A stretch of DNA of 64,000 nucleotides from Parietaria judaica (taxonomy: Eukaryota; Streptophyta; Magnoliopsida; Rosales; Urticaceae). Of this stretch, positions 11,859-22,261 are shown piece by piece. The DNA is taken from assembly GCA_954871525.1 (NCBI GenBank), contig OX940870.1:10199501-10263500 (forward strand). The letters run 5' to 3'. Under the pieces are notes generated by a model. That model did not search any database, had not been told where the DNA came from, and was given only the letters and a program-made list of their open reading frames with translations. Both the position numbers and the translations under genes were made by a program. Positions within the stretch are counted from its first letter, which is position 1. Every line of letters begins with the position of its first letter.

Positions 11859-12360
11859 CAGTGTGGTAAAATCGGGTTAAACCAAAACCGAATTTTGGAA
11901 AACCCGTAATCGAATTAAACCGGTTCCGGGTTTTGGGTTTTGAGTTATAAAACCCGAAACCCGGTTAGTAGGTTACTAAAACCCGGAATTTTAAATAAAT
12001 ATTAATCTAGTTTTATAATGTTTATAAACTTGTTTTTACTAATTATTATAATTATAAACTAACATTAATACTACATCTATGTGTACAAAGTTTCGATTGG
12101 TGTATTAAAGATTAGATAATATTATGTATTAATGGCTTTATAATTATTTTTACTTTCAATTAAAAAAAAAGTAGGCTAAAACCGGGTTAAGGTTTAGAAT
12201 CTGGGTTTTCAAATAAAACCCAGGTAATTACCCGAACCCGAATTTATGGGTTTTGTCTTTAAAAAATCGGGTTTGGGTTTGAAAAGCCAAAACTCGAAAA
12301 TCCGAGTTCGGGTTTCGGATAATGAAAAAACCAGGTTTTTTTTACCCGATTTCAGCCCTA
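11859..12360. mobile_element. hAT-like MITE with AACCCG-rich arms
   Basis: Both ends carry related inverted sequence: the left reads CAGTGTGGTAAAATCGGG and the right, on the opposite strand, TAGGGCTGAAATCGGG. The arms are built from many AAACCCG/CGGGTTT repeats, forming long imperfect inverted repeats around an AT-rich middle. This is the style of small non-autonomous hAT elements in plants. No transposase is present. I could not confirm an 8-bp duplication (TACGCACG left, CTCGTACC right). It ends about 155 bp before the start codon of the second UGT, inside the likely promoter. Confidence 0.5.
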
Positions 12361-12425
12361 CTCGTACCTATCAAAGCAAGAGAAGACTGAAGAGACGACG
12401 AGCTCACCCAAACCAAAGCAATCTC

Positions 12426-12433
12426 TATTTATA
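12426..12433 (+). promoter_or_regulatory. TATA box of the second UGT gene
   Basis: TATTTATA within CTCTATTTATACCCACG, 82 bp before the ATG at 12515, fits a plant core promoter with a leader of about 50 bp. It sits about 65 bp downstream of the MITE end. Confidence 0.55.
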
Positions 12434-12514
12434 CCCACGCTATTTTCCACACTGTCTTCACCCACAAAATTTGCATAGAGCTACTCTATACATATCTATA
12501 ATATACACGTAAAA

Positions 12515-14166
12515 ATGGGGAGGGGACACGTGGCGGTGTTGCCGAGCCTGGGGATGGGTCACATCATCCCCCTGCTGGAGCTGGGGAAGCGGCTCGCCTC
12601 CGAGCACGGCTGCCGCGTCAGCTTCCTCAACATCACCGCTGGGGCCTCCCCTGCCCAGGACGAGCTCCTCCGATCGCCGGACATCCCCGCGACGTTCCGC
12701 GTCGTCGACCTTCCCTCTGCTGATGTCACCGACGCCATCGCCGCCATCCCGGAGAGCCTCATCCTCACCAGGCTCTGCACCATCCTTGAGGAGAACCTGA
12801 AGTGCCTGAAGTCCGTGCTGCTGGAGCTTAGTGACGTCAAGGCCGTCGTCATCGACATTTTCTGCACCAAAGCCGTCGAAATCTGCGAAGAGCTCGAGAT
12901 TCCGGTGTACAGCTTCTTCACTGCCTCCACCGCTCTCTTCACTTTCTCTCTCTACCTCCCGGTTCTGGACAGAGAAGTCGTTGACCAAGAGTTCGTTGAC
13001 CTTCCCGAACCGATTCAGGTGCCCGGCTGCTCCCCGATCCGACCCGAAAACATCCTCGACCAGGTCAAGAACCGGAAGATCCCCGAGTACGAGTGGTACC
13101 TCCGCCACGTCAGCCGGCTGCCCAAGGTGGCTGGGATCTTCCTGAACACGTGGCAGGATCTCGAGCCCATTCCGCTAAGGGGGCTTCGAGAGAACCGGTT
13201 TTACTCGGACGTGATCAAGATTCCACCAGTTTACCCGGTGGGGCCGCTGGTGAAGGTTAGCGAGCCGGTGTCGGAGTCGGGTCGCGAGTGCCTGGCGTGG
13301 TTGGACCGGCAACCGGAGAGGTCGGTGGTGTTCATCTCGCTCGGGAGCGGAGGGACTCTGAGCGCCGAGCAGATGACGGAGGTGGCGTGGGGGCTGGAGA
13401 TGAGCGGCCAGCGCTTCCTGTGGGTGGTTAGGCCGCCGGCTAATGTGGCGTCGGGGTCGTTCTTCGACTCCGGTGCAGACGGTATCGAAGCGGCAACATT
13501 TTTACCCGAGGGTTAGTAGAAATTCAATTTAAAGACACCGTACGTACGTGAACATAAATTAGGTGATTATTTGAATAAATATTCCTTACACACGTTAAGT
13601 AATCAATAATTAATGAACACATGTGTTCATATTAATCACAAGAAATAAAATAATAATACTTCCAAGGTTAAATAATAAATTTGTTAAATCGATAAAGATT
13701 TTTTTGAACCTTGATCTTGAGTATCTTAACAGGTTTTTCGGAGAGGACTAAGGAGAGGGGGATGACGGTGGCGTCTTGGGCCCCGCAAATAGCGGTGCTT
13801 GGGCACAAGGCGACGGGTGCGTTTTGGTCGCATTGCGGATGGAACTCAACGCTGGAGAGTGTCAGCAGCGGGGTGCCGATTATTGCATGGCCGCTCTATG
13901 CTGAGCAGCGCATGAACGCCGCGGCACTGTCGCAGGACGTTAGTGTGGCAGTGTGGCCGTGGCCGTGGGCGGGGCTCAATCCGGCCATTGTGGTAAGGAG
14001 GGGAGAGATAGAGGAGGCTGTGAGAATGGTGATCGAGGGTTATGAAGGCAAGATTTTACGGCAGCGGGCGGCGGAGCTGAAGGACAGCGCGGCAGCGGCT
14101 ATGGTGGCCGGCGGATCGTCCTACGAGGCGGTGGCTAGGGTGACTAAAGAGTGGTGTGAGGCTTGA
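12515..14166 (+). CDS. UDP-glycosyltransferase, UGT72-like (family GT1), copy 2
   Basis: Exons 12515-13511 and 13733-14166 with a 221-bp phase-1 GT..AG intron give 476 residues, the same length and the same intron site (within the Gly codon just before FSERTKERG) as the copy at 1701. The catalytic His16 (SLGMGHIIP) and Asp114 (VVIDIF) and the complete PSPG box from WAPQ to YAEQ are present, so it should be an active cytosolic UDP-glucose-dependent enzyme acting on a phenolic acceptor. Differences from copy 1 cluster in the acceptor-binding N-terminal half (for example residues 25-90) and near the C-terminus, so acceptor choice may differ. Coding GC is high against the AT-rich flanks. A TATA box and a MITE lie directly upstream, which could give it expression different from copy 1. 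Confidence 0.9.
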
Positions 14167-14767
14167 TTATGCATGGATTAAGTTTTAGTTGATGGATGAT
14201 GGGAAAAGAACACTGCTTGTTTGTTTGTGTGTGTTTTGTTTGTTTATTTTAATAATTTGCCGATAATGGCCAGCGATTTTGAATAAAGTCATTCAGGCAT
14301 ATGATATATATATAGAAGTTGAATTGAACCTAGCTCTGTCTTGTATACGGCCATGCATAAAGTCATTTACGATTATATACGGCCAGGTTTTTTTCTTGAT
14401 GCTCATAACGGCCAGTGTTATTTTTTTTGAAATTTATATAGAACACATTGAACTGATTAACTTGTAATTTTGAAATTTAAAGTTCAAAGTTCAATTCACA
14501 CAAGGCGCCAGCGGCCGCCGGCCAGTTACTCAATCCTCGTATTCTTTTTTATGCTTTGAATGATAAAAAAATTAATTATGAAAAAAAATAAAAAAAAATA
14601 AAGCACAAACTCCCTCGGCGAGGCTCTACCGTGTAGCCCTCGTCACGGCACAGCATCCACAACACTATTCTTAAAAAATTGTTCAAATTAAAGTATTTTA
14701 GGTTGGAACATATTCTCGTTAGCGGGAGTAGCTCAGTTCTAGTGCCTTATTCCTCAATATTGAGTGA

Positions 14768-14799
<32 letters not shown>

Positions 14800-15316
14800 A
14801 AATTAAAAGAAAAGAAAAGAAAAGCTACCTATGAATATTTTATCGTCAACCAAGCAATGACTGTGAAGAATAAGACGATTAACATGCACTAAAGAGACTT
14901 GGCTATTATCTTAATAATCATGGGCTAGCGCGTTCTCCATCATTGGATTTTATAAATTGAGGATTAGTTAATTAGTAGTGTTGCCTGAATTTATTCCCAT
15001 TCGGTATTTACTATTATCTGCTTTTATTTATTTATTTTAAGATTACTAAGGCCAACCCTAACGCAAAAAACAAAAATGATGCGAAAATAACACCCAATGG
15101 AACTGCATTTGTTGCACTAAAATGGTGCAACATGCAAATTCCAAATAGTATCCCATCAAATTTGATGGGGTAGTACGGTAGACAACGGCAAACCACTTTT
15201 AATAATATTTTATTATTTTTCATTATATAATTGATTTATTTGTATATGTAATATTAAGATATATATATATATCTAGTTTTGGTGTATTTTAATATGTTAA
15301 TATTTGATGTATTACC
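14167..15316. other. Intergenic stretch with microsatellite, no gene seen
   Basis: Contains the 3' flank of the UGT gene, a GC-rich island (GGCGCCAGCGGCCGCCGGCC, about 14504), an (AT)n run near 14775-14802 and, at about 15050-15200, a sequence with small internal complementarity (CATTTGTTGCACTAAAATGG, then TGGTGCAACATGCAAAT) that may be a MITE remnant. The string GGGAGTAGCTCAGTTCTAGT at 14724 looks like a tRNA A box, but no cloverleaf follows. Confidence 0.4.
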
Positions 15317-15577
15317 TAGTTTTGGTGCTCAAAATTTTGGTTATCATTGGTGGCCTTCTCTCCCGGATTTTTTTTCGTCTTTTGTAAACGATGATATTTG
15401 TTCGAGAGAGAAGTTTAGGTTTATATAGTTATCTTCCATTTTGCTTGTAATCTTTGATATTTTCATCTATATTATCCCGAGCCCCGATTTTTACTTTGCG
15501 TTCCTTGGGTGCTAATCTAGTTGGGATTTGAGTTCGCTTAGCGAGATTTCGGGCATCCATCTTTAACTAAAAAAATG
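15317..15577. repeat. Dispersed A-tailed repeat, copy 3
   Basis: Begins TAGTTTTGGTGCTCAAAATT, passes GATGATATTTG and TTTGATATTTTCATCTAT, and ends TTAACTAAAAAAA. It is collinear with the two other copies and the most diverged of the three. Confidence 0.45.
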
Positions 15578-16036
15578 TGTAGTGTATGTGTATAATAATA
15601 TTTGTATTGTTTTATTTTCAAGTGATATTAACTTACAAATTTATTAAAATTTATATTAATTAATGATACATATAACAAATTTTAATTAAAACATTAATAA
15701 CTTAATAAAAATAGATTACAAAGATTTATAAAAACTATTAAATATTAAAGATTTATCAAAACCTAATTGTGATTAAGTTCATCAATGGTCGTTCACGCTT
15801 AAGAAATTCTCATTTCTAATCTAGACCATGGACCATTTTAAGTACTTTATTCGCGACAGTCAAACCTCCTCAGAAAAGACTACTTGTGATGAATGAGCAC
15901 GATAGCAACGTTAAAGAACTATGGATCAAACATTCAATAAATATTATCTATTTATAATCCGAAGATAATTGTATAAGATAACTTTAACAAGTACTATTCA
16001 TTCTACGCAAACGACCATAATCTTATGTGAGCGGGA
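15578..16036. other. AT-rich spacer, no gene seen
   Basis: No ORF with a recognisable domain. It may include the decayed C-terminus of the Ulp1-like frame to its right on the minus strand. Confidence 0.4.
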
Positions 16037-16738
16037 TTAGCATCTGAACAGAGGGCATATATAAAATATGTCCAACAGAAAGATCTTCAGAGCACGCATG
16101 ACTTCATTAATTTTCTTATCATTGGCGTATGTAATGGTGGAATCATACAGGACAAACTCCGCCTTTAATAAATCCGCCTTGCATGAAATCCAGTGCTCTG
16201 AGTCAAGGTTTATCGGTAAGTAGACCCGCTCTTTATGCATCCATTTGCGTTCGTAGTCCCTTCCATTAGTATCGTTGACCCATTGCATAGCGGGTACTAC
16301 TATATTATCACCGTTCTTTAAATTTTTTGCTTGACCATCGAGAGCCCATATATTAACGTTGTTCACGTAGGGAGAACGACGATTATATCCTAATTCGGAA
16401 TAGTGTGTGGAAACTTAATCAGTCTTTTTGAGAGACCTTTAATTATTTCGTCTAGGTGCTACAATTAATTGTAAATTGATTTAATATTATAATAGAAATA
16501 AAAGATTAAATTATTAATGTAATCCTTGAAGACTGATTACCTCATCTTCAAGCCATTTGGATCGGGTCATGAGGGTGTGCCACTATTTGTAGTCTTTATT
16601 TTGCAGCAAGGATTCCTCACCACCCATTACGTCTTTTTAGAACTTATTCCAAACACTCGTGAACTGATTGTAGATATCAGCACGCCATATATCAAAACGG
16701 GTCGAAGGCGGGAGCCGCAATATGATTTTCATGTGTGA
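16037..16738 (-). pseudogene. Ulp1-like cysteine protease domain of a transposon gene
   Basis: On the minus strand the exon 16037-16366 reads an Ulp1 (C48 peptidase) core: RVYLPINLDSEHWISCKADL then EFVLYDS, with the catalytic His in EHW and the Asp in YDS. The expected Cys region (DCG) further downstream is not intact. A preceding exon-like block (16510-16738) carries RSKWLEDE before a GT, matching the WL.DE segment that precedes such domains, but with stops. Ulp1 domains joined to DUF1985 are typical of plant transposon-borne genes, not of cellular SUMO proteases. Together with the pieces up to 32230 this is one broken gene. Confidence 0.6.
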
Positions 16739-16875
16739 TCTGGAAGTAAATCGATATTGTTACTTATGCATACCGCTATTCATAGTAATTAAATCATACT
16801 GCTATTCATAGTAAATAAATAATACCGCTATTGTTAACTACGATAACCGCTATGTAAGATTTATTTTAAAATATT

Positions 16876-17381
16876 TTGTACCGCACTAGTGCCGCTAAGT
16901 TTGACGATCGTGTTGGCCGCTTCATTCACCTCCTTACGCTTCCTCTCCTCCTTATCCTTCTTCCGCTTCCTCTCCTCCACAATCTCACGCGCCTCCTCAT
17001 CCAGCTTCTCCTTCTCCTCATTCATCCGCTTCCTCTCCTCCTCAATCTTCCGTGCCTTCTCCTCCTCATCCTTCTCCTCAATCTTCCGCTTCCTCTCTCC
17101 TCCTCAATCTTCTGCGCATCTTCCTCCTCCTCATCCTTCTCCTCCTTCTTCCGCTTCCTCGCATCCTCAATCTTCTGTGGCGCCTCCTCCTCATCATCCT
17201 CAATACCCTTTTTATGCGTCTCTTCCTCCTCGACATTGTTTTCTTCCTCCACCTCGTACAATTTCCCCACTTCGCGTGCATAGTCAAATGGATCGGTATG
17301 ATTCACCTTCGACCTTTGATCCGCTTCATTATTCTCTCTCTCAACGTCGACATTATGCACATCATCGTACTGAGAGCCCAA
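16876..17381 (-). pseudogene. Glu/Lys-rich coiled-coil segment of the same transposon gene
   Basis: The minus-strand translation is a long charged helix with imperfect repeats of the type RKKEEKDEEEEDAQKIEEER, recurring about every 20-25 residues. The repeats continue in another frame below about 17093 because of a small indel, which marks decay. The plus-strand frames here are only the mirror of this (Ser/Leu-rich). The region lies between the acidic linker and the Ulp1 exons. Confidence 0.5.
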
Positions 17382-17395
17382 TACTTTCCTTTAGT

Positions 17396-18326
17396 TCAAA
17401 TCTGGATCAGCGAAGTATGCTGGCATTGTGCCGTCACTCGCAGACACCACTGAAAATTGAGCAGCACCAGCATTTTGTTTCTTGAACTTGACACAATCCT
17501 TTTACTGAGCCATTTTTGAATCGTTTCCTGCTCCCGTATGTTGTCATTCGTACTCGAGCGGGAGTTCACATCCAAAGGTTCTATCTCAGTGTCAGACTGC
17601 TCTGAATCTAAGGCCTTTCTCGATGATACTCGGTCTAAAGGCACCCCTGGTCGAAAATATCTATAGAAGCAACTTGTCGCTTATGTTACTGCATCCTCTT
17701 TCTGGTCGAGAGGGGAATGTTGTCCCTGACCAAGCAACAAACTGGTGGCATTGTGGTATAACCTACCTATCAAATCTACACAGTGCGATAAATTTTGTTG
17801 ATCCGATGCCGAAGGAGGAGTGGTCGCCGTCTCATTTTCCCGTCGTTCAACCCTCCGTCGCTTGTTCGGGGTTTTGGACGCCGAGACGGGAGCGGGGGAG
17901 TGGGTACTCTGTCGCTTTCTTGAGACTTGTGGTGGGGACGATCCACCATCGGACATGCTGTGACTCTCAACGTACTGTCAGTTGCGACGTGGGCTTCTAG
18001 ACAGCGATTCAGAGCTCGGTCTCTCACCACCGCATCGTTGGGACTTAGAAATCAACTTCTTCTTTTTTGGAGGGGGTGAAGGCGATATACGTTCTTCCTT
18101 TGCTTTGTTCTCCATGTAGCTCTACGAGGAGGAGCGTTCTCTTCCTCTCCCAGTCGTTTTTCCTGCGGAGGTGCCGGAGGTGGATGATCCACTCACCTCT
18201 CTCCAAGAAATCCACGAGCGTTTCAAAATTCAAATTTGGAGAATTTACACGCGGCGGGAGAGATTGAATGAACGACATCGCTTCTTCCTCTGGTGTGGGA
18301 ATGAGCATACTCTCTTGTTCCTGCAA
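17396..18326 (-). pseudogene. Middle exons of the DUF1985/Ulp1-type transposon gene
   Basis: Three minus-strand frames follow each other: 18045-18326 (MQEQESMLIPTPEEEAMSFI...), 17681-17956 (basic, with PNKRRRVERRE, NLS-like) and 17396-17644. None matches a domain I know. The order, strand and splice-like borders (a GT follows the reading frame in each case) suggest the linker between the DUF1985-like part and the Ulp1 part. Functional assignment beyond that is not possible. Confidence 0.35.
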
Positions 18327-18505
18327 TATAAATTGGATGTCATTACTTAGTTACCGCCAGATATGACTATCAATCTCGCCTTACCGCTAAAGTTGACACT
18401 CATATCTGCTATACTGCTATAAACGACTATAACCGCTACGTACGTTACCGCTATGATATAATGGCATGCCACTTGTAGAGCAACTGACCTCTTGAGCAGT
18501 TTCAC

Positions 18506-20050
18506 TAGTAGAAATAATGTTTTCATCCACTATTAAATCAGTTGTTATAAATTCAAATCAGTTGCTAAAATAAATTTGACACTGAAAAATCACTTCTTAA
18601 GTTTAGTTAGTAATACCTTGTGGCCAGAGTCGGCCCTTCCTATAGGCGAGGGAGGCGCCGGCCTAGGGCCCCCGATCTCAAGGGGCCCCATCGTTGCCGT
18701 CGATGATTGAAAAAAAAAACCCTTAAAGCCATTGAAGAGTTCAAACTTCAAACTGAGCTTTTTTTTGTTATTATGTGAAATAGAAGAAGAAGAACGGTAC
18801 ATCGAAAAGACAAAACTGTAAAAGGGCCCACAACTTTCTCTTTCATGATCTTATTTCTTTATTTATGAGTGAGTTGATAATTACATTTTAACTAATATAA
18901 GAATTCAACTATTAGTGGGGCCATTTTCTTTTTTCCTCGTTGAATTTACCAAATATATTTAATATTGTACTTATAATAAATCTTTTAAATACATACTATT
19001 TGTTATATTTTCAACACTACCCATCAAACCCGTAAAATAATGATAGTTAAATGCAAATAATTACTACAACATCTTAAATCTATATTTTTATTCACCACAC
19101 TTATGTATCACTATATTCTTTTTATTTTGATTAATCGTTTTTGAAAAGTATAGTTAGTGGCTATTTAATTTGATACACATTAATAATATTTTTTTATAAA
19201 GTAACATTAATAAATAAATGGTACTTAATTTAAAAAATTATAATAAAAATGCTTAATTTAATAGTTGTTTTGCTCTCTCTACTTAATAAAAATCACTGCT
19301 GAAATAAAAAACTTAAGAAAATATTATTTTGGTTCGCTACTTCGTAAAGATACTACAATACATAATCTATTATATCTATGTTTCGTCATCCCTAACTCAG
19401 AATCATGGGTCCGCTCCTAAATATGAGTGTAAATATTTATCGCAAAATATTTGTATACCAATCAAATATACATATTTTTCTACTATAGAATCAGATTCAT
19501 GAATTAAAATTAACTTTTGGAACAAACTTGAACTATTAAATTTTGAACATCTCGCTTCTCATATTGTAATAAAAATATAATTTTATTTAATTTTAATAAA
19601 ATATAAATTATTCATTTACTAGGGCCCCTAATTTTTTCCGCCTAGGGCCCCTATAATGTCAGGGCCGGCCCTGCTTGTGGCTAAATGTACATTTTACAAC
19701 TGAAAATTTTTAGTTGTCATTCGTGCTTTTAGCTATTGAATGAAACTAAAAAATCAATCTCCAAAAGTATAAGTTTCAGGCCATTTTTTCGCCGTTTAAA
19801 GACAATTAACAACTGAATTATCAGTTTTGAAAAAACTTTCCGGTGTGCATATTAGCAACTGAAAAATCAATTTCCGAAAAAAAAACCGGCCATTTTTTCA
19901 TCGGAAAACTACAATATACAAATTTCAACAACTGAATAATTAGTTGTAAGAACTTTCCGACATGAATTTCAGCAACGGAAAATCAAATTCCGTTTTTTCT
20001 TTCCATTTTTTAATCGTTTGCTTGAGAATTGGATATCAAATTCAAATCTG
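18506..20050. mobile_element. CACTA-like terminus with subterminal repeats
   Basis: CACTAGTAGAAATAATG at 18506 has the look of an En/Spm (CACTA) terminal inverted repeat. It is followed on both sides of the inserted hAT element by many copies of AACTGAAAAATCA and its reverse (for example near 18538, 18560, 19700, 19820, 19860 and 19930), as in CACTA subterminal regions. The opposite end was not found: ACTAGTG near 32497 shares only seven bases. No CACTA transposase is visible. The right limit given is approximate. The rest, to about 20456, is AT-rich with nothing recognised. Confidence 0.4.
18625..19673. mobile_element. Non-autonomous hAT element with exact 8-bp target duplication
   Basis: The ends are inverted repeats: CAGAGTCGGCCCTT on the left and, read inward from the right, CAGGGCCGGCCCTG, each followed by AGGGGCCC-type motifs. 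The flanks are CTTGTGGC at 18617-18624 and CTTGTGGC at 19674-19681, a perfect 8-bp duplication as expected for hAT. No transposase frame remains in its 1049 bp. It sits inside the CACTA-like subterminal region. Confidence 0.8.
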
Positions 20051-20745
20051 CATACATTCACAATTCTTTAGAAACCATATGCACTGTATAAAAATTAAAT
20101 GTACAAAGACTTAGTAAAAATAAATGAACGAGATGTTGAAGTGGTATACATTCGAATATAGCTATGGTTACAGCACAACAACAAACCTTCTTTGAACGTT
20201 ATTACATAAACTATCAACTATATACAACATTACAAATTCGAATTAAAAATAGTTAAAGCAACTTGAAGCCCTTCACAAATATCTTCATTAACTCCGTAAG
20301 TTGAACGAACAATTTTTTTCCCGCAACTCAATGAACATTTTATATATTATAACTTTATGAGAACACAATATAAAACATTAACGAAATGCATATAATAATC
20401 AAATAAGGGAGTCACAGTCAACGAATTGAGATTCAACAACCGAATCACAAACATAATTAAAAACAAACTAAGCATTCCGAAATGCACAAACAAATGAAAC
20501 AACGTACCTGCGAAGAAAGAGAAAGGGGAGAATATCCAGGAGCCCTAAAATAGGAGAACAAGAAATGAATACCCAAAACAGAGAAGAAGACAAACACTGA
20601 ATCAACGACATGAAATGAATCATTCCAAAAACCAAATTCAGAAAAGAAGTGGGGATTTTCTTTCGTTTTGGGTGATATGCGGTGAAAATAAATAGATTCA
20701 AACACTTTACATATACCTGTATCGGGTAAACGAACACCAGATGGG

Positions 20746-20990
20746 TCATATATACACATTTAGTTTTTTCTCGATGACGACAAAATACTTATCTACCAGT
20801 TCCTTCGATAGCTTATGATAAAGCTGCTTCACTGAGTACTCGAAGGATATTTTCCCCCAAGAATAGCCAATGAAGAAAGCAATGTCTTCTACCATTGCAA
20901 GCAGATCATCATTCGACATCTGCGTCGATCTGTCCTTGAAATATATCACTCCGAAGACGATGCACAGGCAGGCCAAACGCTTCTTATCAT
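20746..20990 (-). pseudogene. DUF1985-like domain, downstream part, of the interrupted transposon gene
   Basis: The minus strand reads KKRLACLCIVFGVIYFKDRS and then ...EDIAFFIGYSWGKISFEYSV, the hallmark spacing of DUF1985 (cysteine- and hydrophobic-rich helix, then 'f..ypWG...fe.t'). It is cut at 20990 by the Gypsy A LTR. The upstream part lies on the far side at 31949-32230. After the domain the frame runs on to a possible donor (CAGGTATATG, near 20714 on the minus strand). Confidence 0.5.
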
Positions 20991-21694
20991 TGTTGATGTG
21001 AATAATCACGACCAACTGTCACAAAGTGATAGCACTCTGTTTATGGTGAATATGATGGTAGATCTTAACGTTATGAGATAAAATCCACTTCGATGAATAA
21101 AGTCACGAGATGAAGAATTTGTGAAGGGTTGAGCGATAATGAAGAGAAAGTATATTTTATTGATATTAAGATGGATACAGAATGAATAGCTAGTATAAAG
21201 TGTAGAACGAGATGAATGTCCGTTAGGTTACTTCGTAGGCTTTATTTATAGCCTAGATTACAACGTCTCCTTCATATAATCTAGTAACGGCTAGTAGACT
21301 AAGCAGATATCTCTTCGCCTCTCCTTTGGTCACCACGTGTAAAATCTGGACGACGTGATATTTGGTGCCTTTCCACGTGGAGGACTCTGGGTTGGTCAAT
21401 AAAGGGAGAGCACGCCTATTCTTCGGGGTTGCTCAGTCTTCGGAAGAGGTGCTTGGTCCTCGTGGGCTTGGTCTTTGTGGGCTTGGTCTTCGAGGAGACT
21501 TGGCTCTTGTTGACTAAGCTTCGGAGTGGACTCTTGATGGGCCCATGATGCTGGGCTGCTCTTTGGGCCTCCAGAATTGTTTTGAGGCCGAATCTTCCTT
21601 GGATTCTTGATCTGAGCACATCGTTTTCAGGAATGTGCGTAGTTCTTGAATTAAGATGTCGTTTTTGGTCATGGGATGAAATCCAGTGTCATCA
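20991..21694 (-). repeat. 3' LTR of Gypsy A
   Basis: Starts TGTTGATGTG and ends GTGTCATCA on the plus strand. Next to it, read on the minus strand, is the polypurine tract CTGGGGGGCTCAC. A TATAAATA on the minus strand (21243-21250) is the LTR core promoter. Confidence 0.9.
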
Positions 21695-22184
21695 GTGAGC
21701 CCCCCAGTTCATTAAGTGGTTGTCACTTGGTGAACTATTACGTCGTTTGACGGGGGCCTCTTTTATTTTTATGAGAATTTTATTCCCCCCGAATTTCCTC
21801 CGCATTATTTTTGAAAATAATGAGTCGATGAGGGAAATATATTTAGCGGGAATTTTAAATTTTTTGTAGCTTGAAGAATTTGTCTTAGTTTTGAATCGCG
21901 ACTGATTCAGTTGGGTCGAGACTTTTCCTCGTGTATGGCTTGGACAGGTGGCGTTATGCCATTGGCTTTGCGTGTGTAATTTGGGCTCCGATTCTTCGCT
22001 GAGAGCAAAGGTCCAATCGCGAGGCTGATTTGACAACGGTCAAGAAGGGTTCTTCGAGTCTGGCTGACACGCCAATTTTGGGCATGATGGGGTTATTAAA
22101 ACCCATTAACTTTGTCAGTTATTTTCATCATTGTTGGCTTGGGAGATCGTGCGCTTGAGAGGAAGGAGATCCTGGTTAATAGGT

Positions 22185-22197
22185 AAGGGTTTTATAA
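22185..22197 (+). promoter_or_regulatory. Candidate core promoter of the Gypsy A antisense gene
   Basis: TTTTATAAACCCA about 70 bp upstream of the antisense ATG at 22262, followed by a pyrimidine patch (CTCTCTCTCTCTCTTTC, about 22232-22248), reads as a plant core promoter on the strand opposite to gag-pol. It is internal to the element and outside the LTR. Confidence 0.45.
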
Positions 22198-22261
22198 ACC
22201 CATTTTCCTTTTCGTTCCCATTCATCTTTCCTCTCTCTCTCTCTCTTTCAAGAAACCAAAA

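Noticed and set aside
14722..14750. tRNA A-box-like string GGGAGTAGCTCAGTTCTAGT
   Set aside because: No B box or acceptor stem follows; it runs into an AT microsatellite.
16876..17485. Plus-strand Ser/Leu-rich frames
   Set aside because: They are the complement of a Glu/Lys-rich coding repeat on the minus strand.
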